From: Puffinus mauretanicus
Taxonomy: Eukaryota > Chordata > Aves > Procellariiformes > Procellariidae
NCBI GenBank assembly: GCA_023333565.1
Contig: JAJKFH010003927.1
Coordinates: 62,001-126,000 of the forward strand
Reading direction: 5' to 3'
Length of the DNA: 64,000 nucleotides
Below, piece after piece: positions 35,401-47,400 of this stretch. Under the pieces are notes generated by a model. That model saw only the letters and a program-made list of their open reading frames with translations, was not told the DNA's origin and searched no databases. The position numbers were made by a program, and so were the translations under genes. Each line of letters starts with the position of its first letter. Positions within the stretch are counted from its first letter, which is position 1.

Positions 35401-38400
35401 AGCTGCAGCAAGCGCTTTCGCACTAGAGCTGGCTGGAAAAAAAAAGTTTCTGGTTCATGGAAGAAGTTGTTTTCTTGAAATTTCCCCTGACCAGAAGCTA
35501 CCTTGACCCTGCAGCTGCTCAGCGAGACTGATGCCTTTGTCAGCAGGGAGAGGAAAAAATGTCCTTATTCAAAGAGCAGCTGCAGGGGAACCCCTCCCAG
35601 AGGCCACCCCAGCCGCAGGCTCCCGGGCCGGTGGGAGACCTCTGGTGACATCCATGGCAGGGGGCACCCTGCAGCATGCCTGCCCCCAGCATAGACGTAT
35701 GCAAGGAGCCCGGGTAGCAACCCCTCCCAGTCTGCTTAGCTGCAGTTTACCCGAGGCTCCACTGATTTATTCTTTTGTCCGAAAGAAAAAAAAGAAAGGG
35801 GAAAAAAAAAGAAAAATTAGCTTAGTCACTCTGCATTTTTTGTGAAACTTCTGACCAACTCCAGTCCTCGGGGCTAAGTGCCATGGACCAGAGCAGATGA
35901 GGCAAGTGTTCCTGTGGGTCTTGTTATCCCCTTGGCAGCCCAGGCAAGCAACTACCCCAGCCAGCTAGGGGCTGCTTTCGGGCACTGGCTCTCTCCGGTG
36001 ACCCCCTGGGACCCCCGGCTGCACCCTGCACACACGCTGCCTTTCAGCACTGGCAGCCCACGGCAGCGGAGGAAGATAAGAAAGATTTGCATGCTGCTGC
36101 CCGTGGGGAAGAGTTGTGCAGTTGCACTCTCCGGCACTTTATTGCTGGTTTAGGGAAGGCAGCGTACCCAGAGCTGCCGTGCCATGCAGGTGAACTGAAT
36201 TCACTGATCCCCAGATGAGGCTTCTTTCTGTAAGTGGGTCTCGCCGCTGATGGAAATAGCAGCAGATGTAGCAATCTGCTGCCATTCTGCCTGAGCGCTC
36301 GCGATCCTGTCTCCAGCAGCCTCAGCCTGTGGGAAGGAGCTCCCTTCTGTCTACAAGTCCCCTGTCTACAAGTGCACCCATCTGCTCGAAATTTGCAACA
36401 GAGCCAAATCCGCATCATTTTGAAATAATCCCAGGCTTTCATGTTTAAAAAGCAAAACTGTGAGGGGAAGGGAGTGTCCAACCTCCCTACTTGAGCTGGG
36501 CTCCCAGAGATTGCTTTAAGAGCCGTGTTTCAGTGCTGGATTCAGCCCAAGGATTTCTTTGGACAGCACAGGGTCTTTTCAGAAGGTATTTCTTACTACA
36601 GAAAAATATAATAGGCCCTTAACAAGTGCACATGACAAGGTCATTTATCATTTGTGAGCCAAATGTGAAAAGAATTGTGCTTTTGTTTTGCCTTTTCTCC
36701 TACCTCCTTCGGAGATCCCTTTTCCACCACCTTCACATGTGATCTCCAGCATTTCTTCCCCAGAGGGGATGTGTGTGTGGGGATAAGTGTTCATGACAGT
36801 GCTACATCTGCACCTCACATAAAATGTTCTCAGCATCTTTCCTGTTACTGTTTAGAGACCACATCACAGAAATGTGTTTTCAAGGAGCCAAATCTTTTAA
36901 CTGATTTTTAAATCCCATCTAAAGCTTGTGACTTCCCCTTGGAAAATGCGTCCACACGGGGCAAGCAGTGGGAATGCTTTGTCCTGTGGCTTGACTGACT
37001 TACTCTACTCCAGCGTTCGCACAGCAGCCCACACATATATAAGGAAGCTGGCAAAAAGCCTTTACAATTTGTAAGCATCTCACACCTACCTTAAGAAAAT
37101 AATTATGTAAATTCTCTGCTCCCCTGGAGATGTTTTGGAAGAAAACTAAAGAGACGCAATACAAAAATGCTCAGAGCTGCCATTTTGCACCATAACTCCT
37201 CTTCTCTCTGCCTGTCCCACTACCCTGTCGGTCTGATAACTCTGCTTTGCTCCTACTGCTTCGAATAGGCACTGGCCACCATTTAGACAGCTTGGCAAAT
37301 GGGCTACCCACGAACTTCTCCTGGATGAATGCACTGAGGTGGTACACAGCAGTGCATAGCAGCAGCTGCAGCTGATCATCGCAGTTGAACCGAGTACCCA
37401 AAAAAGTGCAGCCAGATATCCAGAATAAAGATATTGAATAAGTAGGACGGCATCTTGCCTGTATCATCACATTGTGATCACCCAAACAAATTGCTTGTAA
37501 CAATGCTAGGCAAAAAAGCATTAATCTGGAAATGGGATTTTTAAGTGAAGGGTATCCCTGTAATCAAGCAGGGATAAATCAAAACCCTTTCCCTTTCCAC
37601 TCTTAATACGTGACACTTTGGACTCAATTCATACACCTCTCTGTTTTTCCCCTTTCCCAGTTCCAACAGCAATCTTTGTTGTTACCAGCATAATGAAAAC
37701 AAAACTGAGGTCTCTGCTTATCTACAGAGTTGTGCCCTTCCAAGGCAGTTTTTTATCACTTACATGCTACCCTCCAGATAAGTGTGATTTTGACTATTAT
37801 TTTCTAAGAAAGTGACTGAATACTGATTGTACGATTGCACATTCCCTTGAGTCCCCTGAACCACAGCTTGTCCTTGCAAACAATGAGTTCAGTAGACAAA
37901 TGAGCTGTGAAATGATTACATATGAATGACATGTACTTAATAAATGGTGTTGCATTATGTCCTTGAGCACGCTGATAGTTCAACGAGAGGGAAAGAAAAG
38001 GGAGAATATTCTCATACTTGCACTCCGTTAGGTTCTCACGGCTACGTGGAATGAAGTGCATTGCTGCATAAACAGGCAATCAAACTTTTTGCCTTGTGGC
38101 TCTCATAATTACATACAGAAGGGGAATATAGGATTTTTTTATGCCGCATGCAGAAATAACCTTTGATTACAAAATCGACTGGCAAAAGTGACAGATCTTC
38201 AATACCTAAAAAAAAATTAAATCAATCATCATAACAAAACTTTTCAACATTTCTCTCTCTCTCCTGCATTCTCACTTTGGTTTCTCTGTATCTAGCAATG
38301 CCTCTCAGAGCTCCTTAATGCTCTGCGTGAACTTTCAAATTAAAACCTTTTATCCTAATGGGAATTCTAATCCTACCGGGACGCGTTTGCCTAGCTGCGC

Positions 38401-41400
38401 TTATCATCCCATCACGGGAGGGTTTTTTTTTGCTCAGGATTTCCTTTGATTCGTGTTCTACAGCAGAGAAGTGAAGGCACCAGAACAGCTGACTGCTGCT
38501 AACAATCGTGGAAAAGCTGAGACGTTATAGCCGTTCTGTGAATTAAAATACTGTAGTTATTATCTAAAATTGGCAGCAGAGAATTCCTATGGGTTTTCAA
38601 GATATATCGCTTTGGCAGCACCTGCATATGTGAGAACCGGGGGAGACTGTAAGCGCTTGCTGGCTCACTGGATAACCCCACTGTTAAAGCCCTTTGAAAT
38701 TTTGCACAATTGTGAAACGAGATCCTTCGACTTTCGCCATGGTAACACCCCTGTTGTTTTCCTGTGTTGACAGTGGAAGGCCTGAAAGTAGTGGAGATTG
38801 AGAAATGCAAGAGCGACATTAAAAAGATGAGGGAGGAAATGGCAGCAAGAAGCAGCAGGTAAGTTCTGCTTTGGACCTAACCAAAGAAATAAGCATCTGG
38901 TTTCAAACCCTAATGCAACGTTTCCGCAGAATTGAGTTACCTTCTGGGCTTAGAAGTAAAGGAGCAAGGAAACCAATAACCATTAAGAACAGTGGCTTTA
39001 ATTTAACATTTGAAGGTCTATAGCCATTCATCTGTTAAAATAGCTCAGGCCGCAGGAATAGAGAAAAAGGTCTTGTAACAGAGAGATATTTTTCACTATG
39101 CAGAATGGGAATTCTTCATCCAGATTTACTAGCAGAGAGGGAAAGGGAAAAGAACTTGTGCAAACTTGTGTGGTGTTTGGTTGGGAACCAGCTAATGATC
39201 AAATCAGCTCCAATATATTCTGGGAAAATATCAAATAAATACGTAGCAGCTCTTCTAATTATGATCTCATGCTACTATAAAACATCCATTTCAATTTCAA
39301 CAAGAAATTGGGAATTTACTTTCTAATTCAAGGGCTCACTGTATTGTGAAGCTTGGTTTTGCTGTAATTAAAACAGCAGCAGAAAAAATTGCATTTTGTA
39401 CAGTACGCAGTCTCAGCTGGAAAGTCTGGCCCTGTGTCACTGAAATACCTCGTTAGGACAAGCAAATCATCACTGTGAGATTATGAATACTTCTGGGAAG
39501 GTTGCTGAAGAAGGATATACTGCGTTGTTCAAAGTGTGGGTGAAGGGGATTTTTCTCAGCAAATACAACTATGCTATCTTGACAGCCTCTCTCTTTTTCT
39601 TCATTTGGGGTCAAATTCTCTGACCTTTAATCAAAGCTATTTCCTATTGAGGGTAATAGGAGATTTGCTAAAAGAATTAGGCTTTATAATCACTCACTAC
39701 AAATTTTCCTATTCAAGCATGTCAGGAGGCACGGTGTTAATACATTCCTATAAAGAAAAGGCCAAACTCAGCTGTCATACTAGCATAAATGCAGAGTAAC
39801 ATTATTAACCTCAGATCTGCTCCAGATATATACCGGTAGGATGGATTGCAGTTTGGCATGGGGCTTGAATCATTTCTTGTTCAGGTGTGTGAGGAATTCT
39901 CATTAGAAAAATCAGAGCTCAGATTGGCAGCAAACACAAAAACACACATGCTAATTTGTGCTGGATGTGATGTGAATAACGTGTGTGCCCATGCATGTAT
40001 CTTTACTTTTCCGCGACTGTTGTGGGGAGCTGGGAGAGCTGCGTTTACGAGCATAGTGCCGCACAGGCAGATAGGGAATTAAAATCAAAAAAAGCAGTTA
40101 TGGCAACTTCACATTCACCCAGTTGCCGCCACACACATCAGGAAGTACGAGACTGTCCCAGCAGCAGCCATAACTCATTCCTGTCCCAGGCCTTGTCACC
40201 TTACAATCTATATTTTGTAGTATAAACAGCAATCTGTTAACAAGAAAAACAGGAATGGGGAGTGCTGCATCTGCCCAGTGCAGCTGGCTCCAGCGGAGGT
40301 GTAGTCTTTGCCGAGGGCTTCTAGTGGGATATGACAGCCGCCAAAAGCCAGAGACCAGCATGATGCTGGAAAGCTGTGGTAAAAATGGGTGCGGTGCTCA
40401 GCAGCAGGTAGTGCTGGGCTCAGACACCCAAGCTAGCTTGCTCCAAGCTTGCACTGCATAGCTGCTTTAGCTGAAGCAGGACCCTAACTCACTCTGCTCA
40501 GCATCACTTTGTGCTGTATCGATGTGGCAGCTACCTGTCACAGCTCTTCTTGGATGCCTTGAGCTGAGTCTTCCTCCTCCCGGCTGCACAAAAGCTCCTC
40601 CTCCGTGCACAAAATTCTGCCCATGATTACCTGTACCCTAAGGGCTTGGGTCTCAAAGCAGCAGCTAGACGTGGCCAGGTTCAGCGTATAACCAGGGGTG
40701 CCTACAAGTCATCTCTTTTTGCTATAAGAGTGAGGAGAGGATGGTCCTTGGTGGCTGGCCATTAAGAGGGAACCCATCAGGAGCTGCTGAGGAATGAGCT
40801 GTGGTTCCCTATTCGCGAGCGAGCGTGGCTCCGCAGGAGCCGTGCCACTAGCCCGCAGTGACCCCAGTCTAGGGGTGCTTCACCCCAGAGCAGCTGAGCA
40901 AGCTCTCTCCCATTGGCGTGAGATACGTGCATGCTGTGGGACGGGACAAAGGCATCCCAGGGCAAATGGAAATGGTTTTGCTTCTATTTAGACTTGTCAT
41001 CCCTTGTGCAATGTCATTTGCTAGATAATGCATTACAGCTGCAATTAGAGATCACATCTAAATTTAATTAATATATATAAGTATGTGTGAGTGTGTATAT
41101 TCCTTCAGTAATATCACAGTGTACACAGCTGTATTCTGTATGTTTAGATACTCTTACATTTGCTGTTACGTTACCAAACGACAGAGTAAGGATGAACAGC
41201 TAAGTTTATAAAAATAATCACACACAGTGAATTGTGCATCTCTGCTCTTCAGAAGAGCAAAGCAGCCCCACTTGCAAACCCTCAAATTGCTTTTTTTGCT
41301 AGTCTGCTTTTTGCACTCACCACTGGCAGATGCTAATAACGTTATAGTGTCATTTAAAATCATGATCATTTGCGGATACAGTTTTACATTTGTAAAGGTC

Positions 41401-44400
41401 TGATGCATCCTGGCTCTGGTGTGTTCCCCAGTGTGGTAGGATGAAGGCTTCGATGTCTTACTACAGCTGTGAATTACAGATAGTTGGCTGACCCTCAGCT
41501 AACCCTGGCAGCCAGTTCCAATTAGGGCAAGGAATGCCCCAATCTCACTATTTTTATCCTACTAATACCCCTCACAGTTGCGTTTTGAGGAAACAGCTTT
41601 AGAAACGATTAAGACAGCTTTTCACCAACTGAGAGTCTGCTTAAACAGGGCAGGAAAAGGCAGCTGGTTGAAGCCAGCTGACCACCATGAACTATAAGAA
41701 GACATAACTTTCACAGGATTCAGACAACACCATCAGAAATTATAGCAGACATCAATGTTAAGAGGAGAAAAGAAAAGAGACTGGGACCAATTCCCAACAG
41801 AGAAGAGAAGCACTAAAAAGAGACACAACACAGAATATGTGAAATAATTAAAAAAGGGACAAATGAAGTTAATGGAATACTTTGGTTGGCTTCTTTGGGG
41901 CGGTTCTTTTAGCTTTATTTGGCAGAACGCTTTAAAAATGAGAAATTATAATCCAAACGTTAGGACTATAAGGATAAATACAAAATGCAAGCAGATCAAC
42001 ATCGCATGAGAGTTATTAAAGTCCATGTGACCAACTACCTGGGGAACACGTGTTGAATTAAAGAATTAAAGTGGGTGATACCACAGAGCTCTCAGTTTTA
42101 TTGTGCCACCTGTGGCTGTAAGGCAAGAAACTGCTCTCACACTGCAATGCAGCAACCTAGATGTTCTGCAAAAGCTGTAAGGCTGGTGTGCACCTCCTGC
42201 CGTCACGGTCCTCTGCTCAGATGGGATAGCATCAGCTTGGCTCTTCCACATGCAGAGGAAGGAAGAGTAGCTAACAGGCAGTGGGTGCTGGTGTTAATAA
42301 TCAGGCAAGTGTTAATTACCTGTAATTGCTGGCAACGGCTCCCTTCCTCCAGGACCAGGGAGCTGAGCAGACTGCTGAGCCTGTGCCTCACTGCTGTTGT
42401 CCTGCCTGAAGGGCAGCCAGCAAGATGGTCATGCCATCAAAATGGATGGTCTTACCCAAGCTTTTACGGAGGCTTGGAGCTGGGCTGCAATAAACCATGG
42501 GCTCAGTGGGTGCCTATACCAGTAAATGAGCACAGGCGTGCCAGTGTCCATACTTGGCGTGGCCCCAGTCACGGCTCTGCTGTCCTCGGACAACTATGCC
42601 TGCCACAGACAGCAAACTGCTCGCTGAAAGGAAAGTTACTTCGTTTAAATAGAAGTGATTGGGTATCCATGGCTACTTGTCTGAAGACAGACGCTCTTCG
42701 CTTGAATTCAAATAGATGGAGATTGGGCGACATGGGTGTTGCACAAGGGGAGAAAATCCTAAAGAGGATCACACTTTTAAAACATTTGAGCAACACGACA
42801 TTAGAAAGGGAGAGGTTGGGGAATGGGGTAATTCTCCTACCAAGAGACCAGAGTACTTCTGCCATTTTTTTGAGGCACTGCGGTTCTGTTCCCACAGTGT
42901 TAAGAGCTGAATATTTCATTTCAGGACTAACTGTCCCTGCAAGTACAGCTTTTTGGATGAAAACAAGAGACCAACTCCCCGGCGGGATGTACCATCCTAC
43001 CCAAAGGTACCACGCAATGCTTGCTTTTCCCAGAATCCTACCGTGCGCTTGCCATCCTGAAAAGTGCTGGTTTACAATGCATGATTCCCTAGCCATCTAC
43101 CTCCTACTTATTCTAAACCCAGGGCCTGATCCAAAATCCCTGGAAGCTAATGGAAAAAGCTGTCATTGCCTGCAGTGGCTTAAAGTTGGATCCTCCGTAT
43201 TCTTTAATACTTGAAAGCTCATTAGTGTTTTAAATGTTAATGAACATTTTGCATTCATCATCGTTTAACACTCTTTTGTCTAATTATATTTGTTTATTCT
43301 CCATGCTCATAGCAAACAATCAAAAATAGCCTATAATGTTGTACTCTAATTGAAAATAGTGCTGCTGCCTGTTTTCTCCTAATGGATTATTTTTTAATTT
43401 AAAAAGTAATTTCTGGAGATGCTTCACCTAGGGAAACAAAAAGAAAATGCGACATTGGATTCTCTCCAGAATGATTCATTGTCTCTGTGAAAATCAGTTA
43501 GTGTATTTACTAGAGCACACAGAAGAAAAATGTCTACTGGGCAAGTACAAGTACAAATCCACAGTGATGAATGAGGCTGAAACCAGGAAGCATAGAGGAT
43601 CTTTGGTCCTAGCACCAACAGTCTTTGCACACAGGAATTATTCAAAGCTACCAGGTTATGTCTGCTCAGTGCTCGCCTCACACCTTGACAAAACACCAGC
43701 TCACACACGTGCAAATCATAGTTTAACAGTGGAGATTTGCCTGCACACATCAAAGCTGGCTGAGCTGCTCTCAAGTTCACGTGGTCCAGTGTGATGCAGG
43801 TGTATGATATGGACACGCATCCCGGCATATTCGTCTTCAGAGCAACAGATTATAAATTCTGCTCTTTATTCTGCTCTGCCTAGCAAAAGTGACCTCTAGG
43901 TCTCTGAAGCAGACATCGTGAGACTTACATTTCTTTTAATTAACTTTTGCTCAAGAGGCTTGTGCTCCTGACACTAACACATGTTTTCACAAAACATATC
44001 AGTTTTAAAAATTATTTTTTCCCTTTATAAGTATATATGTCAGATCAACCTTTGATCTGCTGCTATGATATTAAAAACTTGAATTAACAACAAGTGCAAT
44101 GAAGAGTTGTACTGACTGACTGCAGTAAACTGGTAGTCTGTGTCATCCCCAGACCAAAGCTCATAGGAGTTTCGGTTTCAGAAATTCGGGTTCTGTTTGA
44201 TAGATTTGCAAAATTTGTTATCCGTTGTCAAGTGCTGGATTTGTCCAATGTCAGTGAGGCTAGGAAGTGAGTACACTGAAAGAAGATGTCATTACAACAC
44301 TGTTATCAAACAAAAAATCTGTACTGCTAATTCACAGATTTCTTGCAGAACATCATATTAAATGTACATTATATAGGCAAATGCAAAAATCATTGCCTTC

Positions 44401-47400
44401 TCAAGAAGGAAAATCAATCTTCAGTGTTACTCTTTTTTGGATTAAGTATCAACAATTTGATGGCTCAGAAAATTTCATTCACCTGCTCAGTACAGTAAGC
44501 CTAAACTAATTAGAGATAGCCATGGTAAATGGGCCAATTAAAGCTACAAGGTTTTCGTGTCCCAGAAAGACTCTGATCAATAGAGTCTCAAAAATATGAT
44601 TCAGTAGAGTCCAGATCTCCCCTGGTCTTTTAACCCTCCACATTCCTTGTTTTTTTCATTTTGTATACAAATCATAACTGGCCGATGAACTTGATTTTGT
44701 TTTAAGCCTCTGAGTGTAACGATAAAAAATCACTTCAATCTTGCAGGCTGACAGCCAATTTGAAAATGTAGGCGTTCTTGAAAAAATACTCAAAATGAGA
44801 GCATCAATCATCTGAAAGTAAATATATCATACCCACCAGCTAATTTAACACTATAAGCACAGAGACTTCACACCATCCAGCCATGACTGGCTGCACTGGA
44901 TGCTCTGCAGGCAGAGGAACCAGTGCAGCCGGGGATGGATCTGTGCCCTGTACCCCTTACATCCCCTTGCTGGATCTACCCGCAACCCCGTCCATAACAC
45001 CTCCACTTTCCTCGCTTTTCTCCCAAACCCTCCTGCTCCATAAGGATCTCCACCGATCAGCGGCCTGCCAGCTGGTGCCGTGGCAGGCAGCGAGCTGCCC
45101 GGGAGCTTGCTGCCCACCAGCCGTGGGCATCCTGCTGTGACCACGAGCAGCCGGTGGGGAGGGAAAGAAGAGTTGGGCAGGCAGAGGGAGAGATCAGTTG
45201 CTCTGTCCTTGGGAAGTATGGCTAAACCCCACGTGAATGGGACCCCAGGAGTCCCAGGCACATGCCGACGGCAGGTCCTACACCAGGGCAGGGGACACTC
45301 ACTTACACGGACTGCCTTTTTGTCTGCAGTACATGCTCTCCCAGGAGACCATAGAAGCGCTTCGGAAACCAACCTTTGACGTCTGGCTGTGGGAGCCCAA
45401 CGAGGTAAAGATGCCATGATAGCTGGGTTAGCACTCTTTCTGAGAGCCGACAAGGCCAGAAAAGCCCTTTGAGATGGTCTGCAGGGTTTTTCCCTTTTTC
45501 TGCCCCTTAATCTTTATTTTTTTTTTTATTTTCACATCACACCAGAATACAGTACTTTTTCCCTACAGATTCAAATCAGAATGCTGATTATCATAACCTG
45601 ATTCCTCTTTATTTTTTCTTTAATCTCTTCCTAGTAACGTCCCACAACATTACAATCATTACTGCCACATGAGTTCTTTCCTGTGATTTTATCCGAACAA
45701 ATCGATCCCTAGCAAAGTGTATACTTAAGCACATCATCAATAACTCTGCTCAAATCAATGAAGCTGTGTGCTGCTGTGTGAAGCCAGGCAGAGGTGCATG
45801 CATTGATTCACAGCCTTTTAGGCAAGGATTTTTCCATGGTATATTCTGAAGAGGTTGCAAAGCTGCATGCATGGCCTATTAGTATTTTCTTATTGCTTCA
45901 TTTTCTTATTTTTCTTATTGCTATTAGTATTATTTTTTGTTCATCACTTGTATTGCAGAAGCTTCTGGAAGGCCCGTGTGTAAACCTCTGCAGAAACATG
46001 AAGAAGAAGGATGTTTCTGTAATGGCCAGCTTATAATATAATGTAAAACTAGATTAAGCAAATACGAGCAAATCTCACCCAGGAAAAGTGTAAGGGAGGG
46101 CAGGACTAAACTAGAGTTTTAGTGTTGGATTTTTCCCAAGGGAAGGATTGGGTAGTTCTAGCAGCACCCCCAGCCACAATCACCCTAATTACCTTCTCAA
46201 TCAGATGTTGTGCATACAAGAGTCATTCTGGCTCAGCACCTGTAGATCAACATGTCAAGGAAAAATACCCCATACCACACCCACAGGAGCAGCATATTCC
46301 CTTCAGGATATTTCATCTGGCTGGTAGAATAACAGAAGGACTCTCTGGTGGCTTTATGTCCATCTCCCATTCGCAGAGGCTGGCAGAGCTTCCCTTGTGA
46401 GCTCTGTGCCAAGCTGAGGCTGGTGTTCTGCACTTACTGCTCCCTCTCCAGCCCCTTTTCTCTGTACCACGGCCATACAACTGCTCAGGCAAAATGGCTC
46501 ACCCCCAGCTTTTGAATGCCTGTCAGGTCTTTACAGCAAGAGAGAATTACGACCTGCCAGGTGGACCATAACACTGTTGGTTCATTGTTGTTCGGACTAT
46601 TAAGGAAGAATAGGGAGAGACAAAAAACATTATCCACAGATTCTTGTGTGCTGAGGCATACTATTTTAGCACAGTAACTCATTCAGAGTGCTAGGAAACA
46701 CTATATGGTGGCATGAATGAGGCTAACAAGAGGGTGCGGAGATTAGACATGCCCTGCAAGGAGACGTGCTTCTCAGAAATAAGATACAACGCAAGCTCTA
46801 GTGAGCCAAGCACCATATGGGTTTATCTCACCCTTTTAGCTCTGGTTTATGTTTACAGAGAATATTTCAGTTCTGTCAATGCTTGTTTAGCAATGAGCAT
46901 TTGCCCACATGCTCAGTGTGGGGCAGGCAGGTTATAAACCATAGTTTTCTGTAAGCAAATAAATAATGTGCTCTGCAGCATCTCAGTAAACAGAGGTATG
47001 CAGCAAGCTTGTGTTCTCTTTCTCAAATGCCCACTCACTTTCAAGCCTTAGAAGAGTCCCATATTCAAGCCATTGCTGTTGACCAAGAAAGCTAAAAATG
47101 AAAACTGAGATTCTCATGTGTTCAGGGCAGGAGCTTTGAGACGCAGAGTCACCCTGCCACTCACCCAAAGCTCTCTTGGCAACTGCTGGAGTGAGATAGG
47201 CGTTTCTGAGGGTAATTCAGCCCTTCTCATCAGGTTTGTCTCAGAAAGTCTTTTCTGAAACTATTGCAAAACATATATTCTACCTCAGGGACTAGGAACA
47301 AGACAAGGTGGTCTACAGCAAAATGTCCATGTGATCTGAGCACAATTCACCTCGTGACATTGTCCCTCAAGTCTTGCAGGAAAGTCTCTTTCTTCCTGTT

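Noticed and set aside
37171..37521. 116-codon minus-strand ORF in intron 6 as a possible processed pseudogene
   Set aside because: I recognise no parent protein, and there is no poly(A) tail or target-site duplication evident.
42569..43096. 175-codon minus-strand ORF overlapping exon 8
   Set aside because: It is antisense to PDE9A exon 8 with no recognisable domain. It is probably a by-product of the same low-stop composition as the plus-strand ORF.
44851..45453. 200-codon minus-strand ORF overlapping exon 9
   Set aside because: It is antisense to a clearly conserved PDE9A exon, in GC-rich DNA, with no recognisable domain.
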